A stretch of 64,000 bases of DNA from Pirellula sp. SH-Sr6A (GTDB lineage: Bacteria; Planctomycetota; Planctomycetia; Pirellulales; Pirellulaceae). Under the pieces are notes generated by a model. The model was not told the origin of the DNA. It did no database searches and saw only the letters and a list, made by a program, of their open reading frames with translations. Below, one piece after another: positions 44,682-55,600 of this stretch; positions within the stretch are counted from its first letter, which is position 1, and each line of letters begins with the position of its first letter. The stretch lies in assembly GCF_001610875.1 (NCBI RefSeq), contig NZ_CP011272.1, positions 4,693,988 to 4,757,987 of the forward strand, written 5' to 3'. Both the position numbers and the translations under genes were made by a program.

Positions 44682-46832
44682 TTTTGGCGGCAAGACTCGA
44701 ATCCTTACCGGAGCCGTGTAAAAAAAGGTTGGGAAATCGCGAGGTGCAATTTCTTTCGCCAGTTGCTCGATCTTCATGTTGGCCGCCGCAATGGCTTGAT
44801 CGAGCGCCCCTTTCTCCGCATCGGTGGTCGCTTTCTCTTTCTTGCTCACCAAGCGATCTCGGTACGCGACGTGCCGAGCGTGCGACTCCGGGTGGACACT
44901 CATCTTCCAAGTCATTTCACCTTGAAAACAAAGAACGTATTCGCCGGGTGGAGTGTCTTTTGCCGTGGTCAACTCCGGTGCAACTTCTTGTCCGTTAGCC
45001 GCCAATTCGATATCGGGCAACGTGCATTTCGGGGGAATATACTGACCTCGGAGAATGCATTTGGCTTCCCCTCCGGCTCGTCGAATGGCGACCAAGGGAA
45101 TGGAAATCTTTTCGCCTGCCGCCACTGTAAGTTCGTCTGGGGTTTTGCTTTGAATGGTGATCGGTGCGGGCTCCGAACTGGTGCGGAGCCAAAGCGAGGA
45201 GGCAAGACGCGAAAGAGGTTGCCCTCGCTCCGCGGTAGCGCTCTGAAATAGGGTGCCAATCGATACGGGCGACTCCACTACGGCATCGCCAATCTTCCCT
45301 TTGGCAACCAATTCCAAGGACGCAACGGAATCCCCGAGCTGCTCCGACCCGCTCAAGAGCAAGACTCCTTCGTTCTGTCCCGGCGCGATGCGAGCGGGCA
45401 GACATGCAATCCCCTCGGGCAAAACACGGGGAGTGACTTCGACTTCGCCCGTAAATCCGCCCGATCGGACGATTGCGACATGCAACGCGACTTGCCCGCC
45501 GCGCGGTAGCAAGGCTCCGGTCAACCCCGCGATAGCGGGATTATTGGTCCACGGGCTCCAATGGGCCATGCCATAAAACCGTGGAGCAGGAGGTCCAATT
45601 CGCAACCGAAGTGGGTGGGTGCCAGGGCTGGAAATCACCGATCTCGACTGTTGATCCGACAAGCTGAGCGTTACGCGCTTTGGGGTGGATTCTCCTGGAA
45701 TGGAAATGGAGACTCGTGGATCGTAGGACAGAAGAGAGATACCCTTCGATCCTACCGCGGGGGAGTCTTCTCCTACCTGCGAAAACTTCGGTGCTTCTTT
45801 TTGTTCCAATTCCGAAAGGGAAACCGTCAGCCTAACGTCGGTGGAATGCCCCAATGAGTGCGAGAGTACCTCGGCTTCCAACGTCGTCCCAGCGGCTTGG
45901 TCCCATTGAAACACCGCGCCCCGCGATCGATCCAAGAGAACTTCGCAGGGAGGTGTGAGAAGAACCGGTGCGTCGTGAGCGGCCGTTTCGATGGAACGCC
46001 GATCGAGGATCGGCCAAGCCGGCAGGTTTTGAGTCGCCGCCGAGCTAGCAGGTGCCACAAAGGGACTGGCGTGAAAGGGAGTTTCCGGCGTTGGACTTAG
46101 ACCGATCAGAAAAGGAAAGGCCTCTCCGCCCCGGTACAAATCATCGCTGATCTCAATGGTTCCTCGAAAGCCGTTTGGAATCGCTCTCACAATTGGCAAG
46201 CGATCCTGCCACCGCATCGATTGCACGGCAACGCCCCTCTCGTCGCGAATTACCAATCGAGGGAGCATCATCGAATCCAATCCCGTCGTGATACATACCA
46301 GATAGTTGGGTTCACCTCCCGTTTCAATCGGAATCTGGATTCTCTCTTGCCTTCGTGCTCGGCCCGCCATCCAGACCCCGGTTCGAAGAGGCTCGACCGC
46401 ACCCGTGGCTGGGATCTCCAAAACCTGGGACGAAGCGGGAGCAATGGCGAAGAGACGTGGGTTCGAGACTCCGTACTTACCCACCGCATGGACCTCCACG
46501 ACTCCGGGCGGAACCTCCGGTGCAATCGTCACTTGGAAAACGCCATACTCGCTTTGAGCCTCATCATCTCCCGGGAGCGGTCCTCCCTTTTTCAGCTCGG
46601 CCTGGATTCCCGGATGAGTGAATATCAACCGATCTACATCCTGCGCATTGCGACCGATCACACGGAGCTCGAAGGCCCCACCTGCGACAGCCGCATGGGG
46701 CGAGATAGCATCCAACGCAATACGTGGAGGCTGAGCCTCGGACGGGCGCCCCCCCAACGTTCCAAGTACAACCAAAGCGCAAACGATCGACGATAGAATT
46801 CTCAAGGTGGGGAATCGCATGGTGGGTGGCAA
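44676..46832 (-). CDS. Planctomycete exported PPC-like/beta-sandwich protein
   Basis: 718 residues with a signal peptide (ILSSIVCALVVLGTLGGRPSEA). The body is all beta: an IPT/TIG-like opening (AISPHAAVAGGAFELRVIGRN), PPC-like modules about 150-260 and 440-640, and a short helical Lys/Glu-rich tail before VRIRVLPPKE. No catalytic motif. Genes of this type regularly accompany DUF1549/DUF1553 and DUF1501 genes in planctomycetes, as here: it starts 3 bp after the DUF1549 gene. Probably a secreted binding partner; function unknown. Confidence 0.75.
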   Translation of the reverse strand: MPPTMRFPTLRILSSIVCALVVLGTLGGRPSEAQPPRIALDAISPHAAVAGGAFELRVIGRNAQDVDRLIFTHPGIQAELKKGGPLPGDDEAQSEYGVFQVTIAPEVPPGVVEVHAVGKYGVSNPRLFAIAPASSQVLEIPATGAVEPLRTGVWMAGRARRQERIQIPIETGGEPNYLVCITTGLDSMMLPRLVIRDERGVAVQSMRWQDRLPIVRAIPNGFRGTIEISDDLYRGGEAFPFLIGLSPTPETPFHASPFVAPASSAATQNLPAWPILDRRSIETAAHDAPVLLTPPCEVLLDRSRGAVFQWDQAAGTTLEAEVLSHSLGHSTDVRLTVSLSELEQKEAPKFSQVGEDSPAVGSKGISLLSYDPRVSISIPGESTPKRVTLSLSDQQSRSVISSPGTHPLRLRIGPPAPRFYGMAHWSPWTNNPAIAGLTGALLPRGGQVALHVAIVRSGGFTGEVEVTPRVLPEGIACLPARIAPGQNEGVLLLSGSEQLGDSVASLELVAKGKIGDAVVESPVSIGTLFQSATAERGQPLSRLASSLWLRTSSEPAPITIQSKTPDELTVAAGEKISIPLVAIRRAGGEAKCILRGQYIPPKCTLPDIELAANGQEVAPELTTAKDTPPGEYVLCFQGEMTWKMSVHPESHARHVAYRDRLVSKKEKATTDAEKGALDQAIAAANMKIEQLAKEIAPRDFPTFFYTAPVRIRVLPPKE

Positions 46833-46835
46833 CGA

Positions 46836-49322
46836 CTAGTGATTGAACAAAAACTCTTTGCTGTTCAATACGCTCCAAGTCAAATCTTCGTACGCCTCCC
46901 GCAATCGGTCTTGCCGGCCAAGCAAATACTCCAGTGCAGCGGTTTGTTCGGAAGGAGTCGGCTCACGAGACAACGCGAGCAAGTAGAGTTCGGAGATGTT
47001 CGCCAGACCCTTTTCGCGGATTACCTCGGCTGGTGATTTTGCCTCGTTCGGAGGAGGGATCTCAGACCAAATCGATAATCGATTTCCCGCCGCAGAGAGC
47101 TTGGTATGCATCTCTTTGGAATTCATCAAATGGAGACTTTGAGCCAAGTTCGACGCAGTCGTCCGCTCGCATTCGCAGGAAGTGGCCGATTCTGGGCGGC
47201 CGAACACAGTCAAGAAATACGACTGAAAGGAAGTATCGGGAAGCTGGATGGCCCTCGTACCGGCCGGCATTCCTTCGAACCCGGAACGGCTCGCTGTCAC
47301 ATCGTCGATCGCATCGAGAAGCAATTCAGCCGGCAAACGCTTGGGGTAATAACGCGAGTAGCAATTCGAGTCGCGAAGATTTTCTGCATTGGCATTTTCA
47401 CTGAGCTGGTAGGTGCTCGAGTTGCAAATGGTCCGAATCAAATGTTTCAGATCGAATTTCGACTGGATCAATTCGTTCGCGAGCGCGTCCATCAGTTCCG
47501 GATTCGACGGTGGATTCGTAACGCGCAAGTCATCTTCCGGTTCTATCAGTGCCCGTCCGAAAAAATGTTTCCAGTATCGATTCGCCACCGATTTCGCGAA
47601 GAACGGGTTGTCCTTTTCGGTCATCCAATCGGCGAATGCCTCCCGCGGGTCCGCGTCGGGTGGCAATTGCAGCGGAGGTGCGTCGAGGCCTGACGCCGGC
47701 AAAGCCTGCCCCGACTTCGGATGTTTGGCCGCTACATCTCCCAGTCTGGATACGAAGCGAGGCTCTTGCGGGCTCAACCCGTCACGCCGCTCGACTTTCG
47801 AGAAGAAGGCAGCCATCTGAAAGTAGTCTTGCTGGCCCCATTTTTCATAGGGATGGTGATGGCAACGGGCGCATTGCATCCGCTGCCCCAAAAAGAGCTG
47901 TGCGGCATCTTCGATGCGAGACTCGGTATTGTTGACTTGCCGATACCAAATCACAGCCGGATCGACCTGCGGTGACCCCGAAGCCGTGAGAAGCTCACGC
48001 ACGAATTGACTGTATGGTTTGTTGGATCGGAAACTATCCACTAGCCAATCGTGGAACGCGAATGCCCCATAACGAGTATCCTCGCCCGTATGTCGATTCC
48101 GCAGGATCGCGGACCATTTGCCGGCGAAATGATACGCATAGTCGTCACTCTCCAGGAGCCGATCGACAATCTGCTCGCGAGGCGCTCCCTGGCTCGATCG
48201 TATCTCGTGCAAGGTTGGCAATCGGCCAGCAATATCGAGGGTTACTCGGCGCAAAAACGTCGCATCATCGCACGGTTCAGACGGAGGAATCCCGAGCGCT
48301 CGCAACTTGGCAAATACGGCGCTATCGAGCGAGTTTCTTTCTTCCGGCCAGCGATCGATGGCAGTTCCCAGAGGAATACTAGCCCGAAACACGGCCACCT
48401 TGCCCTGGTACCGGGCCATGACGGATACCTCGCCTGCCATGTCGCGGAGCTGCACTAACCCGGTTGCGGATACCTCTGCCATATCCAAATTATTCGACTC
48501 GTATTGAACGGTCCGCGAGATGTCTTCTTTTTGTCCATCCACATAGGTTGCGATCACCGATAGCTGCTGACTCGCACCTCGCTGCAACCTGCTCGCTGCA
48601 GGAATGACTTCGATCGACGCGACCTTCTTCTCGTTTTCATCGCCGTAGGGCATCGCCTGCGAGATCCATCGCCTCAAGATGCGGTACTCGTGCGAATCCA
48701 TTTCCATCCTCTGCCCGCCCCCATGCGGAACAGTCCCTACCGATTTTTGCAGCAACAGACTGGCATCGGGGGAAGCAGGAAACAAACGCCTTCCTCGCGA
48801 CTCCCGAACCAAATGCTCGAAGTCTTCGCGAGGCTCAAACCCCAAGAGCGACAGTCGGAAACCATTTTGCCCCGCCATCTTTCCGTGGCATCCACCACCA
48901 TTACAACCGTACTTGGTAAAGATCGGTACAACTTGATTCGCGAAATTGATCAATGGCTCTTCATCGGGAAAAGCCACGGTAATCGGAATCGAATGCGAGG
49001 CTCCATCGGCGGATCGCGCCGTGATGGTTCCATTGCCGGATTGTTGCGGAACGATCAACCCGGTAGCGTCGATTTTCCCCAGTTCGGCCGGGGCGACGTC
49101 CCATTGGACATCCCGCGTCGCATCGACCTTTTCTCCTGTTGCCAAGCTTCTGTCCACCAAAAGCTGGACGCGGGAATCGCGGCTCCGGAGCTCGATCCGA
49201 TCCTGGTGGATGCGCAGCGTGTCGTCCGCTCGCGATAACGCGGACAAACCGAGCAGTGCCAAGGCGAAAACGCTTGCGAGGCGAGACCAAGCCAAGGCAA
49301 CCCGGAGGGCTCGAGGTTTCAT
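46836..49322 (-). CDS. BIG2-cytochrome-DUF1549/DUF1553 protein
   Basis: 828 residues, exported (VFALALLGLSALSRA). A BIG2-like domain (about 35-120) precedes a planctomycete cytochrome-type segment with a CX4CH site (Cys140, Cys145, His146 in YGCNGGGCHGK); a second BIG2-like part lies near 245-320. DUF1549 (about 345-540) includes RVTLDIAGRLPT and CARCHHHPYEKWGQQDYF with a CXXCH site; DUF1553 (about 580-810) includes ANRYWKHFFGRALIEPEDD in pieces. Function is unproven; the family always pairs with DUF1501 proteins. The DUF1501 gene is 105 bp upstream. Confidence 0.9.
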   Translation of the reverse strand: MKPRALRVALAWSRLASVFALALLGLSALSRADDTLRIHQDRIELRSRDSRVQLLVDRSLATGEKVDATRDVQWDVAPAELGKIDATGLIVPQQSGNGTITARSADGASHSIPITVAFPDEEPLINFANQVVPIFTKYGCNGGGCHGKMAGQNGFRLSLLGFEPREDFEHLVRESRGRRLFPASPDASLLLQKSVGTVPHGGGQRMEMDSHEYRILRRWISQAMPYGDENEKKVASIEVIPAASRLQRGASQQLSVIATYVDGQKEDISRTVQYESNNLDMAEVSATGLVQLRDMAGEVSVMARYQGKVAVFRASIPLGTAIDRWPEERNSLDSAVFAKLRALGIPPSEPCDDATFLRRVTLDIAGRLPTLHEIRSSQGAPREQIVDRLLESDDYAYHFAGKWSAILRNRHTGEDTRYGAFAFHDWLVDSFRSNKPYSQFVRELLTASGSPQVDPAVIWYRQVNNTESRIEDAAQLFLGQRMQCARCHHHPYEKWGQQDYFQMAAFFSKVERRDGLSPQEPRFVSRLGDVAAKHPKSGQALPASGLDAPPLQLPPDADPREAFADWMTEKDNPFFAKSVANRYWKHFFGRALIEPEDDLRVTNPPSNPELMDALANELIQSKFDLKHLIRTICNSSTYQLSENANAENLRDSNCYSRYYPKRLPAELLLDAIDDVTASRSGFEGMPAGTRAIQLPDTSFQSYFLTVFGRPESATSCECERTTASNLAQSLHLMNSKEMHTKLSAAGNRLSIWSEIPPPNEAKSPAEVIREKGLANISELYLLALSREPTPSEQTAALEYLLGRQDRLREAYEDLTWSVLNSKEFLFNH

Positions 49323-49427
49323 AGAATCACGTTTGCGAGGGGGGAAGTAAGGCGGGGATTGGGCAAGGCCTTCGAGATCGTCGGACCTCGAAGGGATTCC
49401 ACGCGTTGGGGGAAGGAAACGCGAAGG

Positions 49428-50771
49428 CTAAATCAATTCTTTGATCGGGTCATGGTCCACCAAGAATTGGGGGCGTCCTGTCGGATCCGCGATGGTGGTA
49501 GCTGCCGTATTGATGCCCAAATTGTGGTAGAGGGTCGCGATGATCTCCTGCATATGGACAGGACGGAGGGCCGCGTATTCCCCAAGCCGATTGGTTGCCC
49601 CGATCGCTTGCCCGGTTCGCATGCCTCCCCCCGCTAAAAACGCACTGCTGACCTGTGCCCAGTGATCGCGTCCACCCTCGTTGTTGATCTTGGGAGTCCG
49701 TCCGAATTCACCCCATACCACCACGGTGACATCGTCCAACATTCCGCGGTCGTGCAGATCGTCGATCAGCGCACTCAAACATTGATCAAGCTTGCTACCA
49801 TGGTCGCGAACCAAATCAAAATTCTTGCCGTGCGAGTCCCAGCGACCAAAACTCAAACTAACGACTCGCACCCCGGCTTCGATGAGACGCCGAGCGAGCA
49901 ACAAGTGATCATTGCAAGTCGGTGCACCATCGTACTGGTATTTATAAGGCTTTCCATCGCCGTAACGCTCCAATGTTTTGGGATCTTCTTTCGTCAGATC
50001 CAAGGCATCGAGCAATTTGCTGCTGGTGAGGACGTCCAGAGCCCTTTGTTCAAATGCGTCCATCCCGGACATGATGCCGCTGGTGTCGATGTCGCGTCGC
50101 ATCGTGTCCAAGCTTGTCAGCAGCCGGCGGCGATCTTGCAATCGATCCATCGAAATGCTGTTGAGCTTCATGTTCTCCATACCGGGGCCATCCGGCTTGA
50201 ACGCGCTATATGCAGCGCCGAGAAATCCGGCTTCACCGGAGTTGGACCAAGGCATGTGCTGAGTCTTTTGGGCCAATCCCACAAAAGGAGGAACAGCCGC
50301 ATCGACCGGTCCGTGCAATTTGGAGACGGCGGAGCCGATGGAGGGCCGGCCACCGAGCGATCTGAGATCATCGGGAAACCATCCGCTCATGCATTGATGG
50401 GACTCATGGCGATCTTTGCACCCGACGACCGATCGGATCACCACCGACCTGTCCATGCGCGCAGCGATTTTCGGAAAGACTTCGCAAATCTGGATGCCTG
50501 GAACGTTGGTCGCAATCGGGCTGAACTCCCCGCGGATTTCAGCTGGAGCTTCGGTCTTGATCTCCCACATATCTTGATGGGGAGGACCTCCACCCAAAAA
50601 GATGTTGATCAGTCCCTTATGAGAACTCTTTCGCCCCGCTTGCTCATCGGCTCGGAGCAGGTTGGCCAGTGAGAAGCCTCCCATACCAAAGCCCAAACTG
50701 CCAATCGAAAGGAAGCTGCGGCGAGAAAGACCACTGCATAACGACGTCGGACGACCTAGAAAGTCAAGCAT
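49428..50771 (-). CDS. DUF1501 family protein, Tat-exported
   Basis: 447 residues from the ATG at 50771; earlier in-frame starts add a Pro-rich tail. The Tat motif SRRSFLSIGSLGFGMGGF has Arg17-Arg18. Conserved family segments include LGGGPPHQDMWEIKTEAP, quoted as GGGPPHQDMW, CKDRHESHQCMSGW, VVVWGEFGRTPKIN and GGRDHWAQV, which recall alkaline-phosphatase-fold sulfatase relatives. No enzymatic activity is established. Export by Tat suggests a cofactor or folded metal site. It heads the DUF1501-DUF1549-PPC-M14 run. Confidence 0.9.
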   Translation of the reverse strand: MLDFLGRPTSLCSGLSRRSFLSIGSLGFGMGGFSLANLLRADEQAGRKSSHKGLINIFLGGGPPHQDMWEIKTEAPAEIRGEFSPIATNVPGIQICEVFPKIAARMDRSVVIRSVVGCKDRHESHQCMSGWFPDDLRSLGGRPSIGSAVSKLHGPVDAAVPPFVGLAQKTQHMPWSNSGEAGFLGAAYSAFKPDGPGMENMKLNSISMDRLQDRRRLLTSLDTMRRDIDTSGIMSGMDAFEQRALDVLTSSKLLDALDLTKEDPKTLERYGDGKPYKYQYDGAPTCNDHLLLARRLIEAGVRVVSLSFGRWDSHGKNFDLVRDHGSKLDQCLSALIDDLHDRGMLDDVTVVVWGEFGRTPKINNEGGRDHWAQVSSAFLAGGGMRTGQAIGATNRLGEYAALRPVHMQEIIATLYHNLGINTAATTIADPTGRPQFLVDHDPIKELI

Positions 50772-50905
50772 GATCGATTTGTGAAGTGGGAAGGATGTGG
50801 CGGGGAGGTAGGAGGGAGGCACGCCCCTCGGACAGGATGACGCACCAAGACTATTATCGACTGGCAAGGGAAGTGGATGCAATACCCTTTACAGCGCCCG
50901 CAAGG

Positions 50906-51760
50906 TTAATCTTGACCACAAATTGGCTCGACCGGGCAGCACATCGCCTGCCTGGCGGCCAGGATTTCATGTGCTGCCCAAGTTCGATGGTTCGCAGGCA
51001 ATAAATAGCGGGGGCCGCTCAGCAACGATTCGCTACCCCCTAAGAAGTCATCGGTCGCCAGCCCCAGCTGTAGAGCCCAAGGCCTCGAGTAATCCTCCCA
51101 AAGGATCGTCTCCGGCTCCGGGGTCGAGACGGCGGCGATCCAAAGCTTCGCTTGGGGCATCGGATCCAATCGCAACAAATCCTCTGGCTTGGGACAGCAG
51201 ACCCATTCCAAATCGTGCAGATCGTCGGTGCGCCGCAGTTCTTCCTTGAGCTCCAGCTCCAACTCAGACGACGGCGTCGCGATCACGATCGGTCCGGGGA
51301 ATGCTAAATGGTCAGAGAGGGTCGCCAAAGTCCAGCCAGAAACGGGGTCCACCCAATCCGCAGCGATTTGCTTCGCAGGGGTGAGAATGAACGAACGCAT
51401 GCACATCCGAGGATGAGGGACTTTGAAATGGGGAGTCCAAATCCGCAGATCATCGTGTAACAAGATATCGATATCAATCCGTCTGGCTTCCCAACGTTGC
51501 AATCGATGCCGCCCCAGCTGCGCTTCGATCCCCTTGATTGCATCCCAGACCGTCCAAACGTCATGATCGGATCGCAATGCCAGAACGCAGTTGATGAAAT
51601 CCCCTTGGCCGGACGGTCCCCCAACTGGCGGCGTCCGAAAAAGACTCGAGAACCGTAGATCGCCCGCTGGAAACGCTTCTCGAAGCAACTGCTGAGCGTA
51701 AGAAATGGTCTCGGCTACATTTCCTAAGTTCGCTCCCAAGCTGATCAGTGTTCGAGGCAT
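50906..51760 (-). CDS. folK: Dihydroneopterin-pyrophosphokinase (HPPK) with C-terminal extension
   Basis: 284 residues; standard HPPK is about 160. Residues 1-155 are HPPK: LISLGANLGN, SSLFRTPPVGG, RWEARRIDIDIL with Asp96 and Asp98 binding Mg2+, and VPHPRMCMRSFIL. The enzyme transfers pyrophosphate from ATP to 6-hydroxymethyl-dihydropterin in folate synthesis. Residues about 156-284 form an extra region (IVIATPSSELELEL..., KLWIAAVSTPEPE, YLLPANHRTWAAHEILAARQAM) that I do not recognise. Its start is one base after the membrane-protein gene, so the two are coupled. Confidence 0.87.
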   Translation of the reverse strand: MPRTLISLGANLGNVAETISYAQQLLREAFPAGDLRFSSLFRTPPVGGPSGQGDFINCVLALRSDHDVWTVWDAIKGIEAQLGRHRLQRWEARRIDIDILLHDDLRIWTPHFKVPHPRMCMRSFILTPAKQIAADWVDPVSGWTLATLSDHLAFPGPIVIATPSSELELELKEELRRTDDLHDLEWVCCPKPEDLLRLDPMPQAKLWIAAVSTPEPETILWEDYSRPWALQLGLATDDFLGGSESLLSGPRYLLPANHRTWAAHEILAARQAMCCPVEPICGQD

Positions 51761-51761
51761 A

Positions 51762-52511
51762 TCACTGCATTTTCAAGGCGGATTCGATGGTGTCCAGATA
51801 CCAGTGCACCACCATGTCACTGGGTTGGAGCACCTTTCCCTTATTGTAAGGGGCCGCCGCGGGTCCTGCTTTAGGACAATCCTTCCGAACATAAACAAAA
51901 TAAGCGGGAGGGTTGGTCTGTCCGTCGTCTCGGAAATGAAGTTTGTAAATGTGGGAATTCTCCATGGCATACTCCGCACTCATACCCAGATACGTCCATT
52001 TGGCTGGTGACTTTCGGTTGCGGATCTCCCGAAAAACGGACTCGGACTCGAACTTTTGCTTGGCTAAATCGACAGGCGATGGCTGCGAATCCTTGAGCGT
52101 CGTGGGCGGAAGTGCGACCACATCGGCGGGAACCCCCTGCAACATCATCGCTTTGTACGGTTCATTTTTGGACAAATAGGTCAGATAGTCCTCGGCCAGA
52201 TTTCGGGCGTACTGCAGATCGTAATTCGTCAACATCGAACGCCGAAATACCCCCCAGGAACCGGTCGTCGCGCTAATTGCGATTGCGACAAACGCCAGCA
52301 GCTTGGAGAGTCCGCTCAGCTGGTACTTGGGAGCAATCCGCAACACGGCGCATCCGACGATGGCGGCAATGATCGCGATCGGCAAGAAATGGACATAAAG
52401 CACGGAAAAGGATCCCATCAACGACAGAACCACCGCGACCAACGAAAGACCCGAGAAATTCTTGGCATCGACAATCTCTTCGGTTTCAGCGTGGAGGTAG
52501 GTCTCGGTCAT
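51762..52511 (-). CDS. Membrane protein of unknown function coupled to folK
   Basis: 249 residues. Three hydrophobic helices at about 20-40, 42-62 and 68-88 anchor the N-terminus; the remaining 160 residues are soluble (Tyr/Lys-rich, WTYLGMSAEYAMENSHIYKLHF). I see no family motif. The folK start follows the stop by one base. Probably a conserved planctomycete protein; no function proposed. Confidence 0.65.
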   Translation of the reverse strand: MTETYLHAETEEIVDAKNFSGLSLVAVVLSLMGSFSVLYVHFLPIAIIAAIVGCAVLRIAPKYQLSGLSKLLAFVAIAISATTGSWGVFRRSMLTNYDLQYARNLAEDYLTYLSKNEPYKAMMLQGVPADVVALPPTTLKDSQPSPVDLAKQKFESESVFREIRNRKSPAKWTYLGMSAEYAMENSHIYKLHFRDDGQTNPPAYFVYVRKDCPKAGPAAAPYNKGKVLQPSDMVVHWYLDTIESALKMQ

Positions 52512-52689
52512 GTTGTTCTGTCAAGAAAAGGGAATGAGATGGACTCGTGGAAGGCGCTGGGCTGAGCCTTTAAATTTATCTAGGATCCGCTCTTCGGTGC
52601 AGTCCTAAGTATCGCTGTCCTTTAAGATAGAACGATCCGCTGGCCATTACGCCCCTCCCTCCTGTATGGTTCACCCACCGAGAAATCTG

Positions 52690-55600
52690 ATGAAAATCCG
52701 ACAGCCTCTTCTCCCAACCAAGTCCCGTCTTCGAGCTCCACACCGCTTGCTCCCCCATTCCCTGACCGCGTTGGCCATGGTTTTGCTCGCCTCTTCTCCC
52801 GGGCTCGGGCAGCAACCAGTCCCGACAGGGAAATCGATCGACGGTTTCACCTTCCAGCTTGCCGACGGCTGGGAATTGGAAAAGATCGCAACTTCGGAAT
52901 TGGTAAAATGGCCCATCGCAGCGACATGGGACCCCTCCGGAAATCTCGTGATTGCGGAATCCGCCGGGGTCAAACAATCGGTCCAGGAGCAATTGCAGTC
53001 CCTCCCGCATCGTCTGGTTCGATTGATCGACGAGGACCGCGACGGTAGCTACGACAAACGACAGGTCGTCGCGGAGCAGCTCGCTTTTCCAGAAGGGGTC
53101 CTCTGTTTGGGTAACGACATCCTCGTTTCTGCTCCCCCTCAAATCTGGCGTTTGATCGACTCCGACGGAGATGGAGTGTGCGAACGACGAGAAGTCTGGC
53201 ATGACGGAAAAACGCTCACCGGATGCGCCAACGATTTGCACGGCCCGTTCGTCGGACCAGAAGGCTGGATCTACTGGTGCAAAGCCGCATTCGCAGAACA
53301 ATCCTTCCCGATCGCCGGCCCCTTTCCCGCCAAGAGCACCGCATCGCACTTGTATCGACGACAAGTCGATGCACCGAAGTCGGATCGTCTCATGACCGGC
53401 GGCATGGATAACTTGGTCGATATCGCCTTCGACGATCTCGGCGACAAATTTTTCGTCTCGACTTTTTTACACCATCCCGGCAACGGTCTTCGCGACGGGA
53501 TCGGGCACGCGGTCTACGGCGCTGTCTTTGGAAAGGATCACGCGGTACTGCGTGGACATCCGAGAACCGGCCCCCTTATGAAGCCCTTGGTAGAACTGGG
53601 CCCTGCAGCCCCCGCCGGGCTCCTCGCGGTTACCGACGACTGGAGCAACGAGTTGCCCCCCTATGCAAAAGCTCGCACCGCAACGGGAACCACTCCTCGC
53701 AATACCTCACTTGCCACGTCCCCCCAAACCACCTTGATCGCCGCCCAGTTCAACCTCCAGCGAATATCGATGCACCGATTGACTCGTGAAGGTGCATCCT
53801 ATCAATCCAAAGATTCCGATCTTCTTGTGTGCGATCAACTCGACTTCCATCCCGTCGACGTTCTTCAAGACGTCGACGGTAGTCTGATTGTCGTCGACAC
53901 AGGAGGCTGGTACGACCTCTGCTGCCCAAGCTCCGGGACAGAAGAAAGGGTGGCGGCGGGCGGGATCTATCGGCTCCGTCATGTCCGAACCCCTCGCGAC
54001 TACCACAGCCGATGGACTCAGGTGCAACAGCGTGTTCAAGATGGACGGTGGCGTGAATTGCTTCGAGATCCGCAGCGGCGGGTTCGTGAACTAGGTACGG
54101 AGCATTGGCTGAACGCGGGATTCGATGCGACGGTCCATTCCTCGGACCATGCAGAGTTGCAATGGCTTCACGACCTCATGAACGATTCCAATGAACCAAT
54201 GGCTCATCGCGCATCGGCCTTTTGGGCGCTCGCGAAGTGGATCGAGCGATTCCAAAAGACCGAACAAGCTCCTGGATTCGTAGTGCGTGCACTGGCCGAA
54301 GAATCGGATCCGCTTTGCGAATCAGCCCTCCACCTTGCGTCCACCTATCGATGGCCCGATGTCGCTCCTCGATTGCGAGAACTCGCTCGCAGCCTTGGAA
54401 ACCCAATGGTACGTCGATTGGCAGCGGAAGCCCTGGGCCGGATCGGGGATGCCGATAGTCTCCCCTCCCTGCTCGAAGCGTGGTCGGTAGCCGATAGCGC
54501 TCCATCGGATTCGACGGTGGATCGCATGCTGGAACACGCCATCCTGTTCGCCATGCTGGAGATTGCCCAAGGTGACGAGCAAAAAACAAAAGGTGTCGCA
54601 GTTCTCCGATCGATCTGGATCGATCCGACCTCGAGCCCATCGCTCAAATTTGCAGCATTGCACGTTCTTCGCGAACGAGGTCTCGACGAGGGACTCACAA
54701 ACGATTCGGCCTTCTCCGAAAGATTGATTGCCTCGGTCGATTCTCCCCATCAACGCTTGGCGCAAACGGCACAAGAAGTCCTCGCATCAAACCGCGACTT
54801 GATGGCGGTTTTCATCGAGCGATTGAACTCGATGTCCGACTCGCAATTGGAGGCGTCCAGCCCAACTATCCATCGGGTCTTTTCCAAAGCCTACACCCAA
54901 CCTATGGTTCTCGCCTGGGTCCAGCAACGGGTGCTCCAAGCCGATCGACTGGCCCCCTGGCGCATCGATTTGTTCGAAAATCTTCTCGAACAATATCGCA
55001 ACCAATCCTTGCCGGCAGAATGGGCCGACGGGTTGGCCCAATGGGTTCAGACGGGTTCGCAAACGGCCTCCCGACTCCTAACGCTGCTTCAAACAGTGAA
55101 AGTACCTGCAGGTAGCAGGTCGCTCATCGATGCCCTCCACGCTCGTTTGAGCGAAAAAGATTTGCCCGGTTCTGCCCTAGCGATCGGCGCCATGCCCGAA
55201 GGTGCGGCCAATATCCCGGACTCGATTCAGCAGGCCATCGTGACCGACGCGATTCAACTCGAGAATGCAGACAAGAAGCTATTATGGAATGCGATTTCCA
55301 AGTTAGAACTGAGTGACACATCTTGGAAACTCCTGGCTCGCTCGCTGCCATCCCTTCCCCCCACTGCGTTTTCGAAAGGTCTGGAGAAGCTCGCCACCAG
55401 TCGTCTCGCTCAATCCCCCGAGGTGGGAAAGGAGTTGCTCCGTGCTATCGAAACGATACCGACGACCAAGACCCTCGCACGCGAAACGCTTGAAAAGTGG
55501 TTTGCAGGGCACCCCGCTCCCACCCGAGAAACTTTACGGGACTCGCTCGATCGACTTTTTGCCCCTCCGCAAGAAGTACAGTCCTCCATCGACGCTGCGA

